Shown: positions 55,334-62,921 of the stretch, piece by piece | Layout: the number at the start of each line of letters is the position of its first letter | How positions within the stretch are numbered: position 1 is the first letter of the stretch | Source: Alphaproteobacteria bacterium | GTDB taxonomy: Bacteria > Pseudomonadota > Alphaproteobacteria > Sphingomonadales > JAKSBY01 | Assembly (NCBI GenBank): GCA_021774625.1 | Contig: JAJFIV010000027.1 | Location: 1 to 64,000, forward strand | Direction of reading: 5' to 3' | Length of the DNA: 64,000 bases | Program-made: the position numbers and the translations under genes | Notes under the pieces: model-generated | What the model was told of the DNA's origin: nothing | Databases searched by the model: none | Seen by the model: only the letters and a program-made list of their open reading frames with translations

Positions 55334-58300
55334 GTCACCTTCTTGACCGCCTGAATTTTTTTTCGAAAAGCGGGACCCCTTTTTCCGGCGGTCACGGCAG
55401 AACCACAACTGAAAACCGCGACTGGGAGGATGCCTACCGCAAACGCTGGCAGCATGACAAGATCGTCCGCTCGACCCATGGCGTGAACTGCACAGGATCG
55501 TGCTCCTGGAAAATTTATGTGAAGGGCGGGATCGTCACCTGGGAAACCCAGCAGACCGATTATCCCAGAACCCGGCCGGACCTGCCCAATCACGAACCAC
55601 GAGGCTGCTCACGGGGCGCCTCTTATAGCTGGTATATCTATTCCGCCAACCGGGTGAAGTACCCGCTGGTACGCTCCCGGCTCGTGAAGCTGTGGCGGGA
55701 AGCCCGGAAAAGCATGGCCCCGGTCGCCGCCTGGACCTCTATTGTCGAAGATCCGGCCAAACGCGACAGCTATACCAAAATCCGTGGCCATGGTGGTTTT
55801 GTGCGGGCGGAATGGGACGAAGTGACGGAAATCATCGCCGCCGCCAATGCCTATACGGCGAAGAAATACGGCCCGGACCGGGTGGTCGGCTTTTCGCCCA
55901 TTCCGGCCATGTCCATGGTGTCCTATGCAGCGGGCTCGCGCTATCTGTCGCTGCTGGGCGGGACCTGCTTGTCCTTTTACGACTGGTATTGCGACCTGCC
56001 CCCGGCGAGCCCGCAGACCTGGGGCGAACAGACGGATGTGCCGGAATCCGCCGACTGGTACAATGCCGGCTTTCTGATGCTGTGGGGATCGAATGTTCCC
56101 CAGACCCGCACGCCGGATGCCCATTTCTATACCGAAGCCCGCTACCGGGGCGCCAAATCCGTGGTGGTGTCGCCGGATTATTCGGAAGCCGCGAAATTTT
56201 CCGACCTCTGGCTTCATCCGCAACAGGGGACCGATGCGGCGCTCGCCATGGCCATGGGCCATGTGATCCTGAAAGAATATCACCTCGACCGGCAGGCCAA
56301 ATATTTCGAGGATTACGCCCGGCAATATACCGACATGCCGATGCTGGTGCGGCTCGTGAAAAAAGACGGGCATCTGGTGCCGGAACGGCTGCTGCGGGCT
56401 TCCGACTTTGAAAGCGATCTCGGTGAGGGAAATAACCCGGACTGGAAAACCGTTGCTGTGGATGAGCATAGCGGCGAAGTGGTGGCGCCGGGCGGTTCCA
56501 TCGGTTTCCGCTGGGGTGAAAAAGGCAAGTGGAACCTGGAGGAAAAAGACAGCGGCGGGGCCAACACCAAGCTGCGCCTGAGCGCCATCGCCGAAGGCGA
56601 CCATGATGCAGTCGCCGATGTCGGTTTTCCCTATTTCGGCAACCGCGAGCATGACTATTTCAAGGGCACTGATCATCCGGATGTGCTGGTCCGCAAACTG
56701 CCGGTCCGCAAAATCAAATTGAAGGACGGCGAGGCCATGGTCGCCAGCGTCTTTGATCTGTTTGTCGCCAATTACGGACTGGACCGGGGTCTCGGCGGCG
56801 ACAATGTCCCCTCGTCCTATGACGACATGGTGCCCTACACTCCGGCCTGGGCGGAATTTATTACCGGCGTGCCCAAGGATCATATCATCACCGTCGCCCG
56901 GGAATTCGCCACCAATGCGGAAAAGACGGACGGCAAATCCATGGTGATTTTGGGCGCGGGGCTTAATCATTGGTACCATATGGACATGAATTACCGGGGG
57001 ATCATCAATCTTCTGGTGATGTGCGGCTGTGTCGGTCAATCGGGCGGTGGCTGGTCCCATTATGTGGGCCAGGAAAAACTCAGGCCGCAAACCGGCTGGC
57101 TGCCGCTCGCCTTCGCGCTTGACTGGAGCCGGCCGCCCCGGCAGCAAAATTCCACCTCTTTCTTCTACGCCCATACGGATCAGTGGCGTTACGAGACGCT
57201 GGATGTGTCGGAAATTCTCTCCCCCACAGCACCCGATGGGCCGTGGGACGGGGCGCTGATCGATTATAATATCCGTGCCGAACGCATGGGCTGGCTGCCC
57301 TCGGCTCCGCAGTTCAAAACCAACCCGCTGGATATCACCAAGGCGGCGAAAGTGGCCGGCAAAGACCCGAAAGACTACATCATTGACGGCCTGAAATCCG
57401 GTGATCTGGAAATGTCCTGTTCCGATCCGGACGATCCCGCCAACTGGCCGCGCAATCTCTTTGTCTGGCGCTCTAATCTTTTGGGATCGTCCGGCAAAGG
57501 CCACGAATATTTTCTCAAGCATTTGCTTGGCACCAAGCATGGCGTGCAGGGCAAGAATCTTGGCGAAATGGGGCACACCAAGCCGCAGGAAGCCGTCTGG
57601 CATGAAGACGCGCCGGAAGGTAAGCTTGACCTGCTGGTGACGCTCGATTTCCGCATGTCCACTACCTGTGTCTATTCGGATATCGTGCTGCCCACTGCAA
57701 CCTGGTATGAAAAGAATGATCTGAATACCTCGGACATGCACCCCTTTATTCATCCCCTGTCGGCGGCCATCGATCCGGTCTGGGGATCGAAATCGGATTG
57801 GGAAATCTACAAGGCAATCGCCAAAAAATTCTCGGAAATAGCACCGGAGGTTTTGGGTGTGGAACAGGATGTGGTCCTGACACCAATCCAGCATGACACC
57901 GCAGGAGAAATGGCGCAGGCCATGGATGTGAGGGACTGGACACGGGGCGAGATCGACCCTATTCCCGGCAAGACCATGCCGCAGATTGCCGTGGTTGAAC
58001 GGGACTATCCTAACCTTTATAAGCATTTCACCGCCCTCGGCCCGCTGATGGAAAAACTCGGCAATGGCGGCAAGGGCATTGGCTGGAACACCGATCATGA
58101 GGTGGAACATCTGCGCGCCCTCAATGGCGTGGTGACGGAAGACGGCCCGACCAAAGGCATGGCGAAGATCGAAAGCGATATTGATGCGACTGAAGTGATC
58201 CTGATGCTGGCCCCTGAAACCAATGGTGAGGTGGCCGTCAAGGCCTGGGAGGCCCTGTCCAAAAATACCGGGCGAGATCACACGCATCTTGCCAAGCCTA

Positions 58301-59070
58301 AGGAAGACGAAAAAATTCGCTTCCGCGACGTGGTGGCCCAGCCGCGCAAAATCATTTCCTCGCCCACCTGGTCGGGGATTGAATCGGAAAAGGTTTGCTA
58401 TAATGCGGGCTATACCAATGTTCACGAGCTGATCCCGTGGCGGACGCTCACCGGACGCCAACAGCTTTATCAGGATCATCTCTGGATGCGGGCCTTTGGC
58501 GAGGCGCTCTGCGTCTACCGCCCGCCTATCGATACCAAAAGCGTCAAGCCGATGCTGGAGGCCGGCGGCGGCGACCGCCGGCATGTGATCCTGAATTTCA
58601 TCACGCCGCATCAGAAATGGGGCATCCATTCGACCTATACGGATAACCTTCTGATGCTGACGCTATCCCGCGGCGGGCCCATTGTCTGGATGTCGGAGGT
58701 GGATGCGGCCAAGGCCGGCATTGTCGATAATGACTGGGTGGAGGCCTTCAATTCCAATGGCGCGCTGGTTGCGCGGGCGGTGGTTTCCCAGCGTATGAAG
58801 GAAGGCACGCTTTTCATGTATCACGCCCAGGAAAAGATCGTGAATGTGCCGGGCTCCGAAATTACCGGCCAGCGCGGCGGCATCCATAATTCCGTCACCC
58901 GGACGGTGTTGAAACCGACCCATATGATCGGCGGCTACGCCCATCAATCCTACGGCTTTAATTATTACGGAACAGTCGGTTCGAACCGGGACGAATTTGT
59001 TATCGTCCGTAAAATGGAAAAGGTCGACTGGCTGGAAGGCCCGGCCACCAACAAGGAGGCTGCAGAATGA
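55330..59070 (+). CDS. narG: Respiratory nitrate reductase subunit alpha
   Basis: Catalytic molybdopterin (bis-MGD) subunit of 1246 residues on the cytoplasmic face of the membrane. The FS0 cluster ligands are H50, C54, C58 and C93 (HGVNCTGSCSW, RGCSRG), a His-coordinated 4Fe-4S as in E. coli NarG. The Mo-site segment SFYDWYCDLPPASPQTWGEQTD, the QTRTPDAHF region and the C-terminal LFMYHAQEKIVNVPGS are conserved. Overlaps narK and narH by 4 bp each. Confidence 0.98.
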   Translation: MSHLLDRLNFFSKSGTPFSGGHGRTTTENRDWEDAYRKRWQHDKIVRSTHGVNCTGSCSWKIYVKGGIVTWETQQTDYPRTRPDLPNHEPRGCSRGASYSWYIYSANRVKYPLVRSRLVKLWREARKSMAPVAAWTSIVEDPAKRDSYTKIRGHGGFVRAEWDEVTEIIAAANAYTAKKYGPDRVVGFSPIPAMSMVSYAAGSRYLSLLGGTCLSFYDWYCDLPPASPQTWGEQTDVPESADWYNAGFLMLWGSNVPQTRTPDAHFYTEARYRGAKSVVVSPDYSEAAKFSDLWLHPQQGTDAALAMAMGHVILKEYHLDRQAKYFEDYARQYTDMPMLVRLVKKDGHLVPERLLRASDFESDLGEGNNPDWKTVAVDEHSGEVVAPGGSIGFRWGEKGKWNLEEKDSGGANTKLRLSAIAEGDHDAVADVGFPYFGNREHDYFKGTDHPDVLVRKLPVRKIKLKDGEAMVASVFDLFVANYGLDRGLGGDNVPSSYDDMVPYTPAWAEFITGVPKDHIITVAREFATNAEKTDGKSMVILGAGLNHWYHMDMNYRGIINLLVMCGCVGQSGGGWSHYVGQEKLRPQTGWLPLAFALDWSRPPRQQNSTSFFYAHTDQWRYETLDVSEILSPTAPDGPWDGALIDYNIRAERMGWLPSAPQFKTNPLDITKAAKVAGKDPKDYIIDGLKSGDLEMSCSDPDDPANWPRNLFVWRSNLLGSSGKGHEYFLKHLLGTKHGVQGKNLGEMGHTKPQEAVWHEDAPEGKLDLLVTLDFRMSTTCVYSDIVLPTATWYEKNDLNTSDMHPFIHPLSAAIDPVWGSKSDWEIYKAIAKKFSEIAPEVLGVEQDVVLTPIQHDTAGEMAQAMDVRDWTRGEIDPIPGKTMPQIAVVERDYPNLYKHFTALGPLMEKLGNGGKGIGWNTDHEVEHLRALNGVVTEDGPTKGMAKIESDIDATEVILMLAPETNGEVAVKAWEALSKNTGRDHTHLAKPKEDEKIRFRDVVAQPRKIISSPTWSGIESEKVCYNAGYTNVHELIPWRTLTGRQQLYQDHLWMRAFGEALCVYRPPIDTKSVKPMLEAGGGDRRHVILNFITPHQKWGIHSTYTDNLLMLTLSRGGPIVWMSEVDAAKAGIVDNDWVEAFNSNGALVARAVVSQRMKEGTLFMYHAQEKIVNVPGSEITGQRGGIHNSVTRTVLKPTHMIGGYAHQSYGFNYYGTVGSNRDEFVIVRKMEKVDWLEGPATNKEAAE

Positions 59071-60596
59071 GAATTCGCGCACAGATCGGCAAGGTTCTTA
59101 ATCTTGATAAATGCATCGGCTGCCACACCTGTTCGGTTACCTGCAAGAATGTCTGGACCAGCCGCGACGGTGTTGAATATGCCTGGTTCAACAATGTGGA
59201 GACCAAGCCCGGCATCGGCTATCCCGACGACTGGGAAAACCAGGCGCGCTGGAATGGCGGCTGGGAACGCACAAAATCCGGCAAATTAAAGCTGAAAGTA
59301 GGCGGAAAACTGAAGGTGCTCGCCAAAATCTTCGCCAATCCCGACCTGCCGGAAATCGATGATTATTACGAACCTTTCACCTTCGATTATGAAACCCTGC
59401 AAAATGCGCCGGAGCGCCAAGCGATGCCGACCGCAAGGCCGCGTTCACTGATTTCCGGCGAGCGGATGGAGAAAATCGAGAAAGGCCCCAACTGGGAAGA
59501 AATCATGGGCGGTGAGTTTGCCAAACGCTCCGCCGATTATAATTTCGAAGGCGTCCAGAAGGAAATTTACGGCGAATTTGAAAACAGCTTCATGATGTAT
59601 CTGCCGAGGCTGTGTGAACATTGCCTGAACCCGAGCTGTGTCGCCGCCTGTCCGTCGGGCGCCATCTACAAGCGGGAGGAAGACGGCATTGTCCTGATCG
59701 ACCAGGAAAAATGCCGCGGCTGGCGCATGTGTGTGTCGGGCTGCCCCTACAAAAAAATCTATTATAACTGGAATACCGGGAAATCGGAAAAATGCACCTT
59801 CTGCTATCCCCGCATCGAAGCCGGCCAGCCGACCGTCTGTTCTGAAACCTGTGTCGGACGCATCCGTTATCTGGGCGTCATGCTCTATGACGCGGACCGG
59901 ATTGAGGAAGCCGCATCCACCGAAGATGCGCAGGATCTTTACGAGGAACAGCTTTCCGTCTTTCTCGACCCCAACGATCCGGAGATCATCGCGGAAGCCA
60001 GAAAGCAGGGCATTCCCGACGCCTGGCTGGAGGCAGCAAAAAAATCGCCCGTCTACAAGATGGCCATGGACTGGAAAGTCGCCTTTCCGCTGCATCCGGA
60101 ATACCGCACCTTGCCCATGGTCTGGTACGTACCGCCACTCTCTCCCATTCAGTCTGCCGCGGAAGCCGGTAAAATCGGCATGGACGGCGCAATGCCGGAC
60201 GTCCGCTCCCTCCGCATCCCGCTCCGCTATCTCGCCAACCTGTTGACGGCTGGCAAGGAAGAGCCGGTGGCCCTGGCGCTGGAGCGGATGCTCGCCATGC
60301 GCGGATATATGCGGTGTAAAACGGTGGAAGGCTATACAGATGAAAAGATTGCCGGAACCGTTGGCCTGACCAGCCAACAGATCGAAGATATGTATCAGCT
60401 TATGGCGATCGCCAACTATGAGGACCGTTTCGTCATCCCAACCACCCATCGGGAGGAAGTGGAAGACGCCTATGAGCTGCGCGGCTCCTGCGGCTTTTCC
60501 TTCGGTAACGGCTGCTCGGGAGGCACCTCCGACGCCAATCTGTTCGGGACACCGAAGCGCAAGAAAATCAAAACACCCACGGAGTTTTTGTCATGA
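59067..60596 (+). CDS. narH: Respiratory nitrate reductase subunit beta
   Basis: Electron-transfer subunit of 509 residues with four Fe-S clusters: CIGCHTCSVTCKNVW, CEHCLNPSCVAACPSGA, CRGWRMCVSGCPYKK and CTFCYPRIEAGQPTVCSETC. In the third set Trp replaces one Cys (CRGWRMC), the hallmark of the 3Fe-4S cluster. The C-terminus is of normal length. Overlaps narG and narJ by 4 bp each. Confidence 0.98.
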   Translation: MRIRAQIGKVLNLDKCIGCHTCSVTCKNVWTSRDGVEYAWFNNVETKPGIGYPDDWENQARWNGGWERTKSGKLKLKVGGKLKVLAKIFANPDLPEIDDYYEPFTFDYETLQNAPERQAMPTARPRSLISGERMEKIEKGPNWEEIMGGEFAKRSADYNFEGVQKEIYGEFENSFMMYLPRLCEHCLNPSCVAACPSGAIYKREEDGIVLIDQEKCRGWRMCVSGCPYKKIYYNWNTGKSEKCTFCYPRIEAGQPTVCSETCVGRIRYLGVMLYDADRIEEAASTEDAQDLYEEQLSVFLDPNDPEIIAEARKQGIPDAWLEAAKKSPVYKMAMDWKVAFPLHPEYRTLPMVWYVPPLSPIQSAAEAGKIGMDGAMPDVRSLRIPLRYLANLLTAGKEEPVALALERMLAMRGYMRCKTVEGYTDEKIAGTVGLTSQQIEDMYQLMAIANYEDRFVIPTTHREEVEDAYELRGSCGFSFGNGCSGGTSDANLFGTPKRKKIKTPTEFLS

Positions 60597-61291
60597 TCCG
60601 CACCTTCAAAATTCTGTCGGCCCTGCTGTCTTATCCGACCCTGGAAATCCAGGAGGCGGCAGGCGACTTTCTCGGGGTTCTGAAAAGCGAGGCGCTGCTG
60701 AAAGATCCGGAAATCAAAGCACTGACACCTTTGATCGGGGAAATCAGCACCCGCGATATTTATGATCTGCAGGAACGCTATGTGCTGCTGTTCGACCGCA
60801 CCCGGTCGCTGTCTTTGCATCTTTTTGAGCATGTTCATGGGGAAAGCCGGGACCGGGGCCAGGCCATGGTTGATCTGGGGGCACTCTATTCAAAGCATGG
60901 TCTGGATATTTCAACGGAAGAACTGCCGGACTATCTGCCGCTTTTCCTCGAATTCCTGTCCGTTCTCTCGCGGCAGGAGGCTCTGGACTATCTCACCCAG
61001 CCCGCCCATGTGCTCGCCACCCTGGCGGAGCGGCTGGAGCGGCGGCGAAGCTCCTATCAGGCGGTTTTCAATGCTTTGACAGCCCTGACCGGCGTGAAAG
61101 AAGTGCCGGAAGAACTGGCGGCAGAGCCCGAGGATGATCCCAATGACCTCGCAGCCCTGGATGCGGCATGGGAAGCGGAGCAGGTCACGTTCGGCCCCGG
61201 CGCTGCGCTGGCTGACCAAAAAGGCTGCCCGCAGGCGCGGGAGATGCTGAACCGGATGGCGGAAGCCCCGATGAAAGGCAAGGGAGCATAA
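60593..61291 (+). CDS. narJ: Nitrate reductase molybdenum cofactor assembly chaperone
   Basis: 232-residue dedicated chaperone that binds the NarG N-terminus and guides cofactor insertion before membrane attachment. Family signature LSYPTLEIQEAA, RYVLLFDRTRSLSLHLFEHVHGESRDRGQAM and the DYLPLFLEFLSVL segment. Overlaps narH by 4 bp and is separated from narI by a single base. Confidence 0.96.
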   Translation: MIRTFKILSALLSYPTLEIQEAAGDFLGVLKSEALLKDPEIKALTPLIGEISTRDIYDLQERYVLLFDRTRSLSLHLFEHVHGESRDRGQAMVDLGALYSKHGLDISTEELPDYLPLFLEFLSVLSRQEALDYLTQPAHVLATLAERLERRRSSYQAVFNALTALTGVKEVPEELAAEPEDDPNDLAALDAAWEAEQVTFGPGAALADQKGCPQAREMLNRMAEAPMKGKGA

Positions 61292-61292
61292 A

Positions 61293-61988
61293 ATGGCGGA
61301 TTTTCTCAACACCTTCTTTTTCGGCATCTATCCCTATATCTGCCTCACCGTCCTCGCCCTCGGCTCGATCATCCGCTATGACCGGGAACCTTACAGCTGG
61401 CGCTCCGGTTCCAGCCAGCTGTTGCGGCGAAAGCAGTTGATGGCCGGCTCCATCCTGTTTCACGCAGGCGTACTGATCGTCTTTTTCGGCCATCTGGTCG
61501 GACTTTTGACGCCGATACAGCTTTTCGACCTCATCGGCATCAGTCATGGCGCGAAGCAGATGATGGCGATCATTGTGGGTGGCGTTGCCGGCGCTTTTGC
61601 GCTGATCGGGGCCAGCCTTCTTCTGCACCGCAGACTTTTTGATCCGCGCATCCGCCGCACCTCCTCCTTCGGCGATATCGGTATTCTGTTTTTGCTGTGG
61701 CTGCAGCTGATTATCGGACTTGGCACCATTGCCGTTTCCATGGGCCATCTGGACGGCGGGGAAATGGTGAAATTCATGTACTGGGCGCAGGGCATTTTTA
61801 CCTTTGATCTCACTGCCGCCTCTTACGTGGCCGATGCCCACCCGGTCTTTAAACTGCATCTCTTTCTGGGATTGACTATTTTTCTGCTGTTCCCATTCAC
61901 GAGGCTGGTCCACATGCTCTCCGCGCCCGTCCGCTATATCTGGCGCGGCGGTTATCAGATCGTGCGGTCCAAACATCCGGCGGAATGA
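61293..61988 (+). CDS. narI: Respiratory nitrate reductase subunit gamma
   Basis: 231-residue membrane cytochrome b subunit that oxidises quinol and passes electrons to NarH. About five membrane helices; haem ligand histidines in FHAGVLIVFFGHLVGLL and in LHLFLGLTIFLLFPFTRLVHML, and the AYSWRSGSSQLL-type loop (here EPYSWRSGSSQLLRRKQLM). Last gene of the operon; no T-tailed terminator was recognised in the next 95 bp. Confidence 0.97.
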   Translation: MADFLNTFFFGIYPYICLTVLALGSIIRYDREPYSWRSGSSQLLRRKQLMAGSILFHAGVLIVFFGHLVGLLTPIQLFDLIGISHGAKQMMAIIVGGVAGAFALIGASLLLHRRLFDPRIRRTSSFGDIGILFLLWLQLIIGLGTIAVSMGHLDGGEMVKFMYWAQGIFTFDLTAASYVADAHPVFKLHLFLGLTIFLLFPFTRLVHMLSAPVRYIWRGGYQIVRSKHPAE

Positions 61989-62083
61989 CGGAAGCGAACA
62001 ACCGCTCCTGCGGCGGTCCGAGGCCGGGGAAATGCGCTAACGGCGCAATCAATCCTTGATGGAAGTGAGTGATTGGCGGACCG

Positions 62084-62497
62084 TTACATCGGCCTCAGGG
62101 TTGCGCTTTGAATGAGAATATCGGTTTGGCCATCACCCAGCATGCGATCAGAAGTCCGCTGCAGCACGGCATCAAGCACGCCAATATTCAATGGCCGGCT
62201 GATATCAATATGCGTACTTGCCAGCCGCGTCAAAACCTGGACATAGGCATCGCGCAGACGCGGTTGCATCTTGCGCGCCTTTTCCAGGGTTTCCGCATCT
62301 CTGACGGCAAGATTCAAACTGACGGCGAGCAGGCCGTGAACACGGGAATCTTTGAGAACGGTCACCGACAGGGGCTCGAACGCAACAAATAAGGCATCCG
62401 GGTCTGACGCCGCCTTTTCCCTCTCTGCAGCCAAAACAGGCAGGGCCAACCCTATAAATGCGAGAGAAAATAGTATGAAAGAAAAATATCGGGGCAT
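62084..62497 (-). CDS. FliL-like exported/periplasmic protein
   Basis: 137 residues with a signal peptide ending near LPVLAAE. The rest resembles the periplasmic domain of FliL: FEPLSVTVLKDSRVHGLLAVSLNLAV, MQPRLRDAYVQVLTRL and LGDGQTDILIQS. FliL stabilises the flagellar stator. The usual cytoplasmic/TM N-terminus is missing, so this is a divergent relative. Its upstream region carries a CtrA-like half palindrome and the sRNA-like locus. Linkage to a FlaEY-like gene supports a flagellar role. Confidence 0.55.
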   Translation of the reverse strand: MPRYFSFILFSLAFIGLALPVLAAEREKAASDPDALFVAFEPLSVTVLKDSRVHGLLAVSLNLAVRDAETLEKARKMQPRLRDAYVQVLTRLASTHIDISRPLNIGVLDAVLQRTSDRMLGDGQTDILIQSATLRPM

Positions 62498-62572
62498 TGG
62501 CTGTTTCTTTATAAAGCTCCCGGCGTCCTGCGGAAATTCGTCGGGCCATCAGCAGAGATTAGAGGCTGTTTC

Positions 62573-62587
62573 TTAAGCATCGGTTAG
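62573..62587. promoter_or_regulatory. CtrA-like box upstream of FliL-like gene
   Basis: TTAA-N7-TTAG at 62573-62587 matches the Caulobacter-type CtrA consensus TTAA-N7-TTAA at 7 of 8 bases. It lies 76 nt upstream of the FliL-like ATG. CtrA controls flagellar genes in many alphaproteobacteria, but short matches occur by chance. Confidence 0.3.
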
Positions 62588-62590
62588 CGG

Positions 62591-62628
62591 AAATTAATTG
62601 CATTTTGCAAAATTAATTGCATTTTGCA
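62591..62628. repeat. Perfect 19-bp tandem duplication
   Basis: AAATTAATTGCATTTTGCA occurs at 62591-62609 and again at 62610-62628 without change. Each copy contains TTGCA-TTT-TGCA(A), an inverted repeat typical of dimeric regulators. They lie about 100-130 bp upstream of the sigma-54-type promoter at 62725, a common distance for enhancer-binding proteins. Confidence 0.85.
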
Positions 62629-62724
62629 TCGCAAATTACATAAAATACGGCGATTTTTTTCAGAAAAACTTATCTTCTTAAAAAATAGCCATTTTTTTCA
62701 ATAGGTTGGTTTTAATGCTGCATG

Positions 62725-62740
62725 TGGCATTGCTCTTGCA
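62725..62740 (+). promoter_or_regulatory. Sigma-54-type promoter
   Basis: TGGCATTGCTCTTGCA has the invariant GG and GC doublets separated by 10 bp and matches 10 of 12 consensus positions (TGGCACG-N4-TTGCW). It is oriented on the plus strand, away from the FliL-like gene. Predicted start near 62751. No ORF follows before a terminator. Confidence 0.65.
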
Positions 62741-62750
62741 TAAACATCAT

Positions 62751-62872
62751 TGCCTCTCGAGCAGGGGCGCGGGAGCGGGCGAAACCGAACCCCCATCATT
62801 CACCCGTTCCCGTTGTCCCCCTGCCCGAAGGAAAATATCAAAGAAGCCGCCCCTGATTTGGGCGGTTTTTTT
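62751..62872 (+). ncRNA. Candidate sigma-54-dependent small RNA (about 120 nt)
   Basis: Between the sigma-54-type promoter and an intrinsic terminator the sequence has no ATG and no ribosome binding site. It folds into a long hairpin: GCAGGGG (62761-62767) with CCCCTGC (62818-62824), and GGGAGCGGG (62771-62779) with CCCGTTCCC (62803-62811), closed by a C-rich 23-nt loop. A single-stranded linker with AAGGAAAATATCAAAG leads to the terminator. The 3' end faces the end of the FlaEY-like gene. Could instead be the bidirectional terminator region of flaEY. Confidence 0.45.
62847..62872 (+). terminator. Intrinsic terminator
   Basis: CCGCCC (62847-62852) pairs with GGGCGG (62860-62865) and is followed by seven T. 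The strong T-run is on the plus strand. In the other direction the tract is weaker (CTTCTTTG), so it may also serve the FlaEY-like gene that ends at 62922. Confidence 0.85.
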
Positions 62873-62921
62873 GCGCCCCCGCTGTCCGCTTATTTTTCGG
62901 CATCGCCGATCGGATCCACGA

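Noticed and set aside
55609-58629. 1006-codon minus-strand frame inside narG
   Set aside because: NarG is unmistakable on the plus strand; the antisense frame is a codon-bias shadow with no recognisable domain.
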